DNA of 54,439 nt from Purshia tridentata (lineage: Eukaryota; Streptophyta; Magnoliopsida; Rosales; Rosaceae), in contig QANT01003903.1 in assembly GCA_003254885.1 (NCBI GenBank), positions 1-54,439 on the forward strand, read 5' to 3'. Position 1 is the stretch's first letter. Each line of letters starts with the position of its first letter. The notes below the pieces were generated by a model. That model was not told the origin of the DNA, made no database searches, and saw nothing but the letters and a program-made list of their open reading frames with translations. Made by a program: the position numbers and the translations under genes. Shown piece after piece: positions 1-11,557 of the stretch.

Positions 1-170
1 TCAGTTTCAATTTTCAATAACAGTGTAACTATATTGAAGTGTAACTGTATTGAAGTGTAACTGTATTAAAATACAGTTACACTGGGCGCGCGTCAGTTCG
101 TGTCAGAGTGCGTCAGCGCGCGCGTCAGAACGCGTCAGCGTGCGCGTCAGGACGCGTCAGAAGGGTAATA
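1..170. repeat. Edge of a repeat: GTGTAACTGTATT units and GCGTCAG units
   Basis: About three copies of a 16-bp unit built on GTGTAACTGTATTGAA lie at roughly 21-70. They run into a short palindrome (GTGTAACTGTATT then AATACAGTTACAC). From about 88 to 160 a GC-rich stretch repeats GCGTCAG, often preceded by extra GC steps. This composition is unlike the AT-rich sequence around it. It is probably the end of a transposable element cut by the window edge; the family is unknown. Confidence 0.6.
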
Positions 171-1740
171 GAGGCATTAGAAATTTTAGGGGGTTTTGGG
201 AGAGTTTTTAAATGGGTGGGAGCTTAGAAAATTTTTTTGGTAGTTAGGGGGTTTAAAAAAAGTTGCTGTTTGAACAATTCACATCTAAAAGAAATAGAAT
301 TTTCAAATTTTCAAAATAGAAGTCAAAATTATAAACGGCCTCATTAAATTCCTCATTTTATAAAGTTTGTGATAGTACTACAACTACAACACTTTTCAGA
401 TTATTATTGTATTGTTATTATTAACTTTGTAATTTGACTAAATTGAGGTTTGAAAATTCTACTTAGCAAAGCAATTAATAATATGACCAACATAAACATT
501 GCAGGTCCACCGAAAAAAGGGTCAATAAAATTAATAGTTTGGCCAATTCAAAGCTTATGGGGGCAGACAATTGTAGTATATACATAATATGTCCCTTATA
601 ATGAATACAATCCAGTTGTGTTTAATTTAATTATATATATGGTTAGGCCAAATTGTTGAAACCTTCATTCAATTGACCAAAACAATATAATATGTTTGAC
701 CATATTAACCTCATTGTGCTCATTTTACTCAATCTAAAGCCAAGTATGCGTATCAGTGTGTATGCCCTTGGGGTAATTAACTGCCCTGGATTATATTAAG
801 TTTGAGAGTTGAGGTCAATTTTGAATTGCCGGTCAGTCAGAAAGTGGGAACATAATTAAGCCGCGTCCACTTGATCAAACTGAAGGGTCAAATGCTGAAA
901 ATATATTTTGATTAGCTTAAAACAAAGGAATGCTGCTTTATTTCATATCCAACGGTGTCTAAACCATCTGGTATGACGTATGGCGGCTGACCCACTAGCT
1001 ACGTAGCTTCTCAAATTTTATTTTAGTTTTTTCATTTTATTTTTCTTTTGTTTTGGGATGCTTAATAAACTAATCCTCTTTCTAATATTCTCTCTACCAC
1101 AAATGATTAGGGTTTCTTGTCCCATTGTCGGTGGCATATTTGTTTCATTAACCTTACTTGCTACTTTGATAATCAGCAATTTATGGAATTTGCATCCTCT
1201 ATTTTATGTGTTATTTTGTTGATGTTTTACTTACATTCAACATTAAATGATCAACCTTTAAAAGGGCATTATTTTGGTCATAAACACATCCTCGAATATA
1301 AAACACAAGATCCTATTTTCAAATGAGTAGTTACTACAACATCAACTAGTTTTTAAACTCTAAAATTGAAATAAATTAATGAATAAATAAGAATTACAAC
1401 AATAATTAGTATCTAAAAATAAAATTCGGATCATCTGCTTGTTCTTGCTTTTTTATCACAAATAGTTCCTAAAGTTTCACCAAAACATCAATTTGGTTCC
1501 ACCGTCCACTTCTATTTAATTTGGAAAAAAATATTATTCCACCAGGACCTAATTAATTATAAATCTACATTCGAATAGGACCATATAAATAAGGATCTAA
1601 GTAAAGTTGAAAAAAAAAAATTACAAATGTTTTGTCTTGGACATCATGCATTAGATTAGAAAAGAGAAAAAAACGATAGAAAATTCAAGTCAGAGAACGT
1701 GATAAACGAGAACGCGGCGACCACAGAGAGGGGAGCGAAG
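171..1740. other. Intergenic, no gene seen
   Basis: AT-rich non-coding DNA upstream of the START-domain gene. Open frames here are short and resemble nothing I recognise. I see no RNA gene. The last few hundred bases presumably hold the promoter of the downstream gene. Confidence 0.6.
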
Positions 1741-1746
1741 CCAAGG

Positions 1747-1754
1747 TATAAAAA
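1747..1754 (+). promoter_or_regulatory. TATA box of the START-domain gene
   Basis: TATAAAAA lies about 660 bp upstream of the ATG at 2412. It is followed by a CA-rich and then CT-rich leader (CTC/CTT runs at 2150-2310) typical of plant 5' UTRs. Transcription would start near 1780, giving a leader of about 630 nt. The leader may contain a small intron (possible GTAATC donors near 2025-2035). Confidence 0.5.
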
Positions 1755-2411
1755 GATGAGTAGATGAGTATCCAATCCTTCATTAACTAACATACCAAAC
1801 AAACCCAAACCACTCACGAGTCATAACACAACAACAACCACAACTACAACATTCACAGAATCACATTCACTCCCACTCAGTGAGTTCCCCCTTTGGAATT
1901 TGGTCTTTGCTTCTCTTTTACTGATTGTTTTATTACCTTTGGAACCAAGTGTGGCTGTGCCTGTGCCTCGGGCCATTGGCCAACAAAACCCAATACAATT
2001 AACAAAGCTCTTTGGGGCCTGAGAGGTAATCAGGTAATCTCAACAGCGCGTCTCTCTGCCCCTCATCTCAGAAATCTTATCCAAACCCCTTGTCTTCTTC
2101 TTCATCCTCTGCTCTCTGCATAAACCATTATCTCAATCTCATCATTCCCTATTTCTCTGATTCTCCTCCTCCTCCTCCTCTCCTTTTATTCTATTCGTTT
2201 TAATTTTCTTTCTCTTTATTTATATTTATAAAAGTCTATCTATCTATCTCTTTGTTGGGTCTTGGGATTTTTCTATCTTCTTTCTTCTTCTTCTTCCTCC
2301 TCTTCGAAACCCTCGAGTAATCGCTGTGCTTAACGGATACCAGTATTCGATTCAATCGAGGGTTTTTCTTTTTCTTTTCTATTCTTTTTAGTTTTTAATT
2401 TCTGTTCGAAA

Positions 2412-4891
2412 ATGGCTTTGGCTTCGGCTTTTCTGGAGATTTTGCGACGACCCACGCTAGTGGAAGTGTTGGGTGAGCTTGTGATGTTCATAACCCCTCT
2501 TTGGATTGCTGTGATTGTTGGGGTTTTCGTCGGTTGGACATGGAGGCCCAAATGGGCGAGCTTGGTTGGCCGAGACTTGTTGGATTGCGCCGACTCCAAA
2601 CAAAAAGGCTCTTCCTCATCCCCACCGACATCTTCCACGTGTTTCGGCTCTATTCCCAGCTTGAGTTCATTGAAATTTCAGCTCCCCAGTTGCATTTCTT
2701 GGGCTTCCGATGATAGAAACCAAAAGGAGGCTCTTTCTATGCCACCTACCACCAATCCTGATTGCAGGTTTGTTGAGTTTCCTAAGTACTTTGACAAATT
2801 TCACAACTTGGGTTTGCAAACTTTGCATATATTTATTACAGTTTTTTACTTTTTGGTGTTTAATGTGAAAAGGAAGTTGAATTTGGAATTTGGGTCATTT
2901 TTTAGCTTCTAAGAGCTTTAGCTTAATGTTTTGCTCTGGCAGTTCTTCTCAAATTGAAGGAGGAAAATCCGGTCTTGTGACGAATGAGGATTTACGGCAC
3001 ATATGTCAGCTTGTTGAGGAGAAAGATGGCGGTCCTGCTTGGATTCATATGATGGATCGGTCTACCCCAACTATGGCCTATCAAGCTTGGCGTAGAGATC
3101 CCGAGGTAGCTGCCTATAACTTTCGTTTTATTGAATTGGGGTCCTCCTTTCTTCTCATTTAGTTTGATAGAACGACTTGGTGGCTGTCAGATACGTGGTC
3201 TTGTTTTGCTTACATGTATTATGGTGAGATTAACTGGAATTCATCTTGGTGTGTTTTATAGACTGGACCTCCACAATACCGTAGTAGAACTGTATATGAG
3301 GATGCTTCACCTGAGTTGGTGAGGGATTTCTTTTGGGATGATGAATTTCGAGCAAAGTGGGATGACATGCTTGTACATGCTTCTACTTTGGAAGAATGCC
3401 CCACCACTGGAACCTTGTTAGTGCACTGGGTGCGCAAGGTGAGAGCAGTGTTTTATTTGTTTTTGATGCTTAAATTGTCCTGGTTGTTTTGGCTTATGAT
3501 TTGCATGGTTTCTTATCTTTCTCTGTTTTGGACGCAGTTCCCATTCTTTTGTAGCGACAGAGAATACTTGATAGGCCGTCGCATTTGGGAATCAGGACGG
3601 TCATACTACTGTGTAACAAAGGTATGGAAAGGAAAAGCTATTCTAAAATCTCAGTTGCCTCACAGACAAATGCACAATTTAGTCACACTGACAAGCTGAT
3701 GTGGCCTATTTTACTGAAAAAGAAAAAAAGAATATCATAAAGATTCCTGTGTGTTCCTAATTTCATTATTTCTTGCTAAGGGTACATAACTAGTATGAAA
3801 TAATGATAACCAATGTACTAGTTTGGTCAGATTTGGTATTTATAGATTGTATGAATAATTGAAGTAATGAGATATATGTGGCTAACCAGTCAATGCATTG
3901 ATCCACAGAACGTAATTTCTGACTAGAAATAGTTTGGTGGCATAGCATTTTTGTGTTTGAAAATGTGAGGCTACTAATTAGTTATGCAATACTTTCATTG
4001 CTCAAGCCATTTGAGTTTGTTTTGTGTCTGCTAATAAGCAGAGTCCTAAAGGAAACTAGTTTTTGCTGTTAGTCTAGAGTATAAATATCAGTCACTGTTG
4101 CAAGTGTAGCTGGTTGTGCTTGTTTTTGGGATAAATTTAGATCTAATGTTAATTTAGAACAGTTCTGATTTTTAAAGTTTCTAATTCAGGAAATAACCTG
4201 TTTATTTAACATGTTTCAGGGAGTACCCTGCTCTTCTGTGCCAAGGCGTGACAAACCTAGGCGTGTTGATTTGTACTATTCAAGTTGGTGCATTCGTGCA
4301 GGTAATGGGAGTCCTAACATGTTTCTTTGCTATGTAATGGGCAGTTTAATTTTTATTTCTTTAAAATTTAAATTCTCATATTGCTTTCTTATCTTCATTG
4401 TGCTCTTTGGAATAGTCACTAAGATTTGTATCTGTTGGATATGAACAGTTGAATCAAAGAGAGGGGATGGCCAGCTTACAGCCTGTGAGGTTTTACTGTT
4501 TCATCATGAAGATATGGGTATACCATGGGAAATTGCAAAGCTTGGAGTCCGGCAAGGTATGTGGGGAGCTGTTAAAAAGATTGAACCTGGCCTACGTGCA
4601 TATCAGAAGGAGAGAGCCTCTGCAGCCCCACTTTCACGGTGTGCTTTCATGGCTCAGATCAACACCAAAGTCAGTGCAGACTACTTGAGATCTGTGGATA
4701 ACAGCACCAGTGATTCAATGGAGGTTGAAAAATTGGATGCATTGGAGAAACCAGTAGGGAGGAACATACCTAAATTTCTCGTTGTAGGCGGCGCTATTGC
4801 CATTGCCTGTAGTCTTGACCGGGGGCTCTTGACCAAGGCAGTTATATTTGGAGTAGCCCGAAGATTTGCAAAAATTGGTAGGAGGTTGTGA
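2412..4891 (+). CDS. START-domain lipid-binding membrane protein (CP5-like)
   Basis: Six coding exons: 2412-2767, 2943-3105, 3262-3438, 3538-3621, 4220-4301 and 4449-4891. Together they are 1305 nt, coding for 434 aa. All five introns have GT-AG ends and the frame stays open across every junction. Residues about 20-43 form a membrane segment (LVMFITPLWIAVIVGVFVGW). A START (StAR-related lipid transfer) fold follows from about 128 to 345, including EEKDGGPAWIHMMDRSTP, the DDEFRAKWDDML stretch and the YLIGRRIWE stretch. A second hydrophobic and basic tail occupies about 393-434. Plant proteins of this layout (Arabidopsis 'CP5' and relatives, polyketide cyclase/START superfamily) are membrane-tethered and presumed to bind sterols or other lipids; the ligand is not known. 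The start is the first ATG of the continuous frame (AAAATGGCT). No defects seen. Confidence 0.9.
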
Positions 4892-6277
4892 TCCACAATG
4901 ATCGTTGCTTCATTCCAGAGATGCCATTTCATTGTCAAGTGAAGTGAGGAATTGCCAAATGATGAATCTCCGCGCTTGCCTCCTTTCAAGAGGATTGGAG
5001 GTGGTATTCTTTGTCCTTTTTGTTTGAGCTATGAACATAGCTTTAATTGTAGAAAAACCCCAACCGAAAGAGAGGAGAAAAAAAATTGGGAAAAGAGAAC
5101 AGATCATATAGCTGTATTCATTAAAGTTGGAAATGTCATTAAATGATCTTGTTCTGCAAGAATAACAGAAATCTTCAGGTTCTTTTAATGTTCATCTTCT
5201 TTCTTCAATTTTTTGATTTTGTATGGCTTCATAATTTGTATGAAAACAAAATTAGGTCACATAGTGATAGCATGCTGCATGTCCTCAGAAACATCACTTG
5301 GAAGCACGAAATGTTAAGTGAACTGGTTGATTGTGTTTCAAGGCAAGGGAAAACATCCACACACCGCTTTCTGTTTGAAACTGCATATTAATATTAGCAT
5401 ATTCACTTGCATGCATATTTGATGGGAAAATTGTCTGTTGAGTTTCATGATTATTTTAAGCACAATACCTATTTCTATGCCTAAATCTGCTCATCAGTGT
5501 TCCACCATCCTACCTTATTCTATAAGCAATGAGCCAGTGGAAAATTAGCTCTTTAGAGTGATATATAACAATGATGAGAAATTTCCAGAAAGTTAGAGAC
5601 AAATGAATCAAATGATAAATGGGGAGCTTCATATATAAAAACTGAGGGGTCATTGAAGAAGTCCATGTTGGCTAATGGGACAACTAACCTATCACCATCT
5701 GCTACTACTTGGCTTATACTTGGATCGTGAACCGTCTAAAGTTGCACTTTCATTCAACATAGCAATTTGGGTCCTCAAAATAACTGGAATTCTAGGTACA
5801 AGTGGCCAGCAGTCAGCACAAATAAATCAATGAAGTAAGGGATCAAACAAACACACCAAGAATTGCATCAGAAACCCCAAAATTTCAACAAAGTCGGCTA
5901 ATATCTGTTTTGACGGATCTGCGTTTAACTTGGACAGGTATCAAAGCAATCGATATTTGAGAAAGAGTCTGGCTGAGTGGTCCTAGTCTCCTAGAAGGGT
6001 TTAAGCCCCCACGTAGTCCGCTAGGGAAATTCAAAAGGGAAACATAGAAGCAGAGTGGTGAAATACAAGTATCAAAAACTAGTTCAGTTTGCTTTCTTGA
6101 GATAAATTTTCAATTATTTGTTGGTTAACTTACGGTGCATGTATAGCAGAGTACGTGTTTTGAGAGAAAAATCATATATGACGAGTTTGTATGACGGGCT
6201 TGTACTATAATTTTCCAAAATCAATGTTCAAAGTGGGAATCAAAAACTTGAATCATAGGACTTGTGTCAATTAGAGA
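4892..6277. other. 3' UTR of the START gene, then intergenic
   Basis: The first 300 bp or so are probably the 3' UTR. The rest contains no supported gene. A stretch near 5968-6035 has a faint tRNA-like D-arm (GGCTGAGTGGTC) but no convincing cloverleaf. Confidence 0.5.
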
Positions 6278-6604
6278 CTAGACATGATCTATACCTCCTA
6301 TCAGGACCAATTCCAAAGCCTTTGGGATCTGCAATGACATTCTCTAACAGCTGGCTTCTTGGTGGAAGAGGTTGATCTCAAATGGGAAATTCAATTGCCT
6401 ACAAGTTGTTCTCCACAACTAACACAATGGGAAATTTCCACAACGCTGCCATGCTCAAGCATTCATAGAACTTACCATTATTTCATGTCCGACATGATCA
6501 CAGTTGGCCTCTTTAAGCACCTGTTTCTTGCACCTCAAGTTAAATGCAACACCAGTAGCAACTGGTATGCTTTCACCAGTGAAAGCACAGCCACGATCAG
6601 ATGA
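6278..6604 (-). pseudogene. Decayed fragment of plastid pyruvate dehydrogenase E1-alpha
   Basis: Reading the minus strand gives islands that match the plastid PDH E1-alpha subunit in the right order. AFTGESIPVATGVAF (6542-6586) is followed by a KKQVLKEANCDHV-like stretch. A shortened remnant of the thiamine-pyrophosphate-binding GDGTCNNG region follows. Then comes ECLSMAALWKFPIVLVVENNL (6402-6464 region), then a SHLRSTS-like stretch near 6373-6387. The islands are in different frames. The codon where a functional copy has Trp (before Ala-Ile) is TAG at 6399-6401. The GDG region has lost bases. It is therefore a non-functional relic. I see no intron within the fragment, but it is too short to tell a retrocopy from a duplicated piece of the gene. 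Confidence 0.75.
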
Positions 6605-7438
6605 AGGAATGAGTGGTTTTGAGGGGGAGTAATTGAAGGGATTTTTGAGGTGATCAGAGATTGAGCTTGAATTGTATTGATTGCTGAAAGTGATTAAGAC
6701 ATTGTGTTGATTATGAATGTCATTCAGCAGTCTTTGAGGGAGAGACTGACAGAGAGAATGAGAGGCGTATAGAACTGCTTGCAGCGCTATGGCAGTTGTT
6801 ATGAACTATAAATGCCAGCATGCACGTAAATTTGCCAGGCTACTAATTGCATGTGTGTTTTGGTTCTCTGCCTTGTTTTAGAAAAGACTTGACCAACCCA
6901 GTTTTGCAGATATATGAAGCTGCGTTAAACAAACTTGCCATGCTTGTTCTATGAAAGTTGCCTTGTCCTTGGCAATTGACATGACCACCCACTCTGTATA
7001 TTACTCATTTGTTTTTCTCTTGCAAATTGCAATTTATGCAAGGATTTGCATTACACTTATTTTTTTTCACGATTAACTAAAGTGCTTTAATTGGCTACAA
7101 GTGCAACCTTCGCGCCATTTATAACCCAACCCAGTTTTTAATTCCTTGTTTCTTGATTGATTGGCAAATTGTACAATACCTAAACGCTGTGATATTCAAA
7201 TATTGTCAAGTAAATAATCAAGTACTCCCTCTATTATATTGTCAATCTGTGTGTATAATTTTTGCTTATTTCCTCTTTAACACTTGAAATTCAACAAAAG
7301 AATCCATATAAATTTTGGGGAAAAAAGGGTGAAAGGATTATAGAATATGAATTATGGTGTAAGCTATCAGCATGTAAATCAATATTTGCTTGTGTAACAA
7401 ATTGAATATCATGATTAAAAGTCCAGCTACTGCTGCTT
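6605..7438. other. Intergenic, no gene seen
   Basis: AT-rich non-coding DNA between the PDH relic and the first small minus-strand gene. No open frame or RNA gene can be supported. The right part should hold the 3' UTR of the gene ending at 7439. Confidence 0.5.
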
Positions 7439-7699
7439 TCAATAAGAGACCAGGGTCTCAAAACAGTTGAGACCATCCAACTCTAGCGCGAACCGTGGTG
7501 GTGCCTTCTGCTCCTGCTTCTTCACATGGGGTTGTGGCAAGGACTCCATGTCACCCTCTTGCTTTTTACTCATGGCCTCTGATACTGTGGCCTTGTTGTT
7601 CAGGACACTACTCTTTTGCTGCAAAGGGAAGGAGGTCTTCACCGTGTGGCCCAAGAATTCATGACACAGAGCATCGAAGGAACTGAACATGGAATTCAT
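7439..7699 (-). CDS. Small protein with C-terminal DGLxCFETLV motif (copy A)
   Basis: Single-exon frame of 86 aa from the ATG at 7699 to the stop at 7439. No in-frame ATG lies further upstream. It begins MNSMFSSFDALCHEFLG, has a Lys/Gln/Glu-rich polar middle, and ends FALELDGLNCFETLVSY. This ending is shared with the genes at 9905-10186 and 11558-12146. A TATA-like TATATATT on the minus strand (7915-7922) sits about 215 bp upstream. The leader carries a tandem duplication of about 31-34 bp. I know this C-terminal motif from small uncharacterised plant proteins, but I cannot assign a function. There is no signal peptide, membrane segment or known domain. A chance frame is unlikely because the shared motif lies exactly at the C-terminus. 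Confidence 0.65.
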   Translation of the reverse strand: MNSMFSSFDALCHEFLGHTVKTSFPLQQKSSVLNNKATVSEAMSKKQEGDMESLPQPHVKKQEQKAPPRFALELDGLNCFETLVSY

Positions 7700-7735
7700 G
7701 ATTGTTGTTGTCTGCGTGTGTTGTACTTGAAAGTT

Positions 7736-7804
7736 GGAAACCCAATTCCCAGATGAACCAAAAATTGAACACCCAATTCTCAGATGAAGCAAAACTTGAA
7801 AACC
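7736..7804. repeat. Short tandem duplication in the leader of small gene A
   Basis: Two full copies and a partial third of a unit reading GAAMCCCAATTCYCAGATGAA, with period about 31-34 bp. It lies between the TATA-like box and the ATG of the minus-strand gene, so it would be in its 5' UTR. Confidence 0.6.
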
Positions 7805-7999
7805 AAGTCTTGAAAATTAATAAGAGTTGGAGACTTTGGAGAGAAAATAGATTGAGATCGATGAGAAAAGTATTTGGGATGTTTGATTTTGAAGGACTTG
7901 GTTGAAGAAAGGTGAATATATAGGTGGGTACATTCCTTGTTGGGTTGGGATTAAGATGCGTGTGACGAGAAGTCGAGAAGTAGCGTGGATGCTCCGGAC

Positions 8000-9904
8000 T
8001 GACCGCGTATAGACGACTCCAGCTGGTGGACCCTGAAATACAAGGTACATGAATAAACAAGACTACAATCTTGGATTCCAAGCCGGCCTTTTGGCTAAGC
8101 CTACGCGCACCGTCTATGTTGCCCCACTTGGGAATTCAGTCTTGTCCTGCTGACACTGACTTTGTCTATTTTGACTTGGAAATTTCATATGCACATTCTA
8201 CACCGTTGATTTGGATCTTTTCTGATTAGATTGTTCATGTTGGAGGCTGCCTATGGTACTAAAAAATATACATAAAGTGTGATTTTGCTCACTGCAAAAT
8301 TTTTTTCAATTATATATGTTCATCGTGGGCTCCTCATGATCGATTGTTAACCACTTGCTTCTTGAATGATGCAACAAAGAATATAATATGATGTGCATGA
8401 ATACCTTGTTAAACAATGTATATAAATTATATAATATTGTAGATCTTCTTGCACTTGAAGAGACATATTTTTACTATTATAAATTTAAGAAAAGAGTTTA
8501 GTGTTATAGGTTTCACCAAAAGTAATATTGTTTAAAATACTTTTTATTCAACAAAATACAACCATTAAAAACAACCTGAAGGAATTTGGAGGGAGGGGTT
8601 ATTTCATTTTTGAATCTAGAACGAATAGGTTTAAGAGATATGAGAGAATTAAGGATACCCACCAAAAAGACACCCCACTACCAAAACGTGAAGAGAGTAG
8701 TGGGAAATTACAAAACAATGAGAACAAAATACAAAAATAAAAATATGATAAAATTCTAAATGCCATGAGCAGAACATAGGTCAAGAGACTAGTAAATATA
8801 AAGAAGAGATAGTAACTATAAACTAAAATTTAAATGTGTTAAACTCTAACACTTAAATTAAAACTTTGATATCATATTTGACAACCAATTTAGTTTTGAG
8901 CTTATCCAGTCAGATTAGGATTTTTCCAATAACATTGAATATGGATGTCTTAGAAGGGACAATGACAGTTCTTCCTAAGGAAAAGGAGGAGTTGCACCCA
9001 AAATTGAATTGGCCCAGTCTAGTATTGGAGGGTCAACTAATGGATAAAGATGGAAGAAGACCAATACAAACATGAGAGGTGGACTGGTGGCTAAGGGAAT
9101 GACGCAACCTCAAACTCATCTAAGGGCTGCATTCATTCATTCATTCATTCAACCTTGAAGGTGGGTTGAACAACTGCATTGCTTAATGGATGAGAGGGGG
9201 TGACTTCAATATCTGAAACAAGCTAGTCTTTGTTTATTATATATAGTCTACTTTCCTCTCTTTATTATAATGGGCCAACACATGAATACAATGGTACTCT
9301 TTTTCTTATTTCTGTTGTTATCACCAAGAACTCTTCTCTCTTCCCTTCCGTGAAACTTCCCTTCCTTGTGTTCCAAGGTATTCAAAATTTCATTTGGGCC
9401 AAAAAAGGCATTCAAAATTTCATATAAGGAATAACCAATACTACAATTAACCCATTAACTTAACAATAGAGAATGGACCAACCCACTTCAGATAAAATAC
9501 CCTCTGCTAGTGTGTGGCCCTTTAAAAAATTTAAAAGGTGAAAAAAAAACAGAGTGAACATGCCAGATTTTGTTTATACTCTTGATGGATAATGCTAGGT
9601 TTATAAACTCTTTTTATAAATCTACTTGTATATCATAATGCAGTTTGTTCATTATGTATTTCATAATGTAATTGCTTGTACAACTTAATTAGTCTAGCTT
9701 TTAAGAGAACCAATTTGTGCCATAAAATTTATAACAACAAGGACAAAATATGAGATAGATGATTTGGGAATCGAAAGCTAAAACATAAAATTAATTCCTC
9801 TGCATGCGATATTCATGAACTAACCAAACAAAAATTGTTCATAAATTCACAATTAATATCATGAATTAACTATAGCGAAGAAGTAATTGACAAATAAACA
9901 TAAA
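8000..9904. other. Intergenic, short repeats only
   Basis: No gene supported. It contains an ATTC microsatellite (five units, 9131-9150). It also has two copies of ATTCAAAATTTCAT about 40 bp apart (near 9378 and 9410). Open frames at 8528-8740 and 8866-9075 have no recognisable similarity. Confidence 0.5.
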
Positions 9905-10186
9905 CTAAGCAAGTTTGTGGGAAACTAGTGTTTCAAAGCAGCATAGTCCATCGAAGGCAGGTGCAAAAGACAGTGCATGGCATTGTGGTTCCACAGCCAA
10001 TGCTTTAGAGAATGAATTGTTGGCAGCATTCTTATTCTTCTTGCTCCTTGTAATAACTTCACTGCCTTTCGAGGCGTTCATGACTTTGGTGCTTGCTTTG
10101 CAATTCTGAGGCAGAGGCAAACCGAATTCATCACCAAAGTAGTCACCACAGATGCCTCCTTCACCAAATTCACTAAAAACAGACAT
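9905..10186 (-). CDS. Small protein with C-terminal DGLxCFETLV motif (copy B)
   Basis: Single-exon frame of 93 aa from the ATG at 10186 to the stop at 9905. The frame is open a little further upstream but without another ATG. It starts MSVFSEFGEGGICGDYFGDE, has a basic middle (SKKNKNAANN region), and ends FAPAFDGLCCFETLVSHKLA. The ending matches copy A (7439-7699) and gene C (11558-12146). The N-terminus (MSVFSEF against SMFSSF in copy A) also looks related, which suggests A and B are an old tandem pair. No known domain, signal peptide or membrane segment. Function unknown. Confidence 0.65.
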   Translation of the reverse strand: MSVFSEFGEGGICGDYFGDEFGLPLPQNCKASTKVMNASKGSEVITRSKKNKNAANNSFSKALAVEPQCHALSFAPAFDGLCCFETLVSHKLA

Positions 10187-11340
10187 TATTGTGTACGTAC
10201 ACAACTCGATCAACTAAACACAAAGCCTGAAAAACAAACTTGAACAGATCGAGATTAGTTATGCGTGGGCAAAACTCAAGGATGGCACACCCCTTGTATA
10301 GCAAAAAACAGCAGGCTTTCTCAAATCCCAGTAACTCTTGGGTTTGGTTAGTGTCATTCCTAGTTTGACGAGAACTAGAACCGCTTTTACTTTACCTGCA
10401 AGCTTTTAATTGTTTGGTTTATTATTAGAAAAATCAAAAGAAAAAAGAAAAAAAGATGGTGTCCTTTTTCGATATGGAAAACCCAACCAGCACCAGGTCC
10501 AGCCCAATTGTCCAAGTGTAGTTACCACCCGTTAAGCTCTTCGGGTTTGTGACCCAGCCCAGCCCAAAAGGACCTTCCTTTTGAAAGGGGTTGAAATAAA
10601 GTGCTTCATCTTTATTTCTCGTTCATACAATATTGTAGTAATCAATAAATTCCGTGGTGCTAAAGTGTCACAGATTCCATTTTGACCGCAGCATTTTCAT
10701 GGGAAAGACTAAAAGATGATTTGAAGAATCTTCAGCATATTCTCCTTCCAGATGTGTTATTATTCCCACTATATTGATTTACATATAAGAAATAAACATT
10801 AATAAATTAGTATTACCATTTTTGTAATATTATATTTTCATAACCAGTTACTTGGCGTATAAAAGTACCGAATATCTTTGATATTTCTCTGATTATTGCT
10901 AATATTAAATTAATTCTCCGATGATTTCTTTTCTTTTTTTAATATTTCATTAATTCGTTCAAAACATTTATAATTTATTATCGTAAAATACGCAGGAGAC
11001 CAATGCATGAACACGTGAGTCGTGACTGGCTGACATAAAGTCTAAAACGGCGTCGAGCTTAAACAAATAAACCTAACCCAGTAATAACCCTTCCCTCCTC
11101 ATTCACATTAACCAAACTAGTGGGACCCACCGACTTACGATAAAACAGTCTAACCTACTCTCCAGCGCACCCAACGTAATCGTGCACCTACCGTCACGGC
11201 TTCACTTACCCTTCAAATCCGATGGATACGCAATCATGGCCATTGACTGATTCAACCAATCAAAACGCGCCAGCGCGGCAGAGAATCTCATGCAAAGCCG
11301 GAACTAATTAAAATCCGTTAAATGCGGTTTGAGAGGTGAT
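10187..11340. other. Intergenic between divergent small genes
   Basis: This should contain the promoters of the minus-strand gene ending upstream at 10186 and of the plus-strand gene starting at 11558. The right end (about 11030-11300) is less AT-rich than its surroundings, with several CG dinucleotides. No coding frame supported. Confidence 0.5.
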
Positions 11341-11359
11341 CCCGCTGCCCGCATATTTG

Positions 11360-11369
11360 TATATATATA
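11360..11369 (+). promoter_or_regulatory. TATA box of small gene C
   Basis: TATATATATA lies about 190 bp before the ATG at 11558 and about 30 bp before a GAGAGAGAG leader. The spacing suits a plant core promoter. Confidence 0.55.
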
Positions 11370-11557
11370 CAAGGCCAACGGGGCGCCACAGAGAGAGAGC
11401 CTCTCAAACGGAAGATAAGAAAGAAAGAGAAGAAGTCGCAAGGTTCGGGTCGAGATCCGGCGAGCTTCGTCGTCGGGTTTCACCCATCTCGATTCGAATT
11501 AATTCATCTCGGAACTCCGAAACGGTGTCGCTTGTCGTCCTCGTCATCGAGTTAAAA

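Noticed and set aside
1893..2123. 76-codon frame in the leader of the START gene as an upstream ORF
   Set aside because: It starts at TTG, not ATG, and its sequence resembles nothing known.
5968..6035. tRNA-Ser/Leu-like stretch with GGCTGAGTGGTC
   Set aside because: The D-arm-like segment is not followed by a proper anticodon stem, T arm with GGTTCRA, or a matching acceptor stem.
8083..8100. Sixteen-base match to the 5' part of U2 snRNA (CGGCCTTTTGGCTAAG)
   Set aside because: The match does not extend to either side (no ATACCTTTCT before it, no ATCAAGTGTAG after it), and no snRNA promoter is visible.
8528..9075. Two plus-strand frames of about 70 codons
   Set aside because: Lys/Asn-rich composition from AT-rich DNA, no family resemblance and no link to each other.
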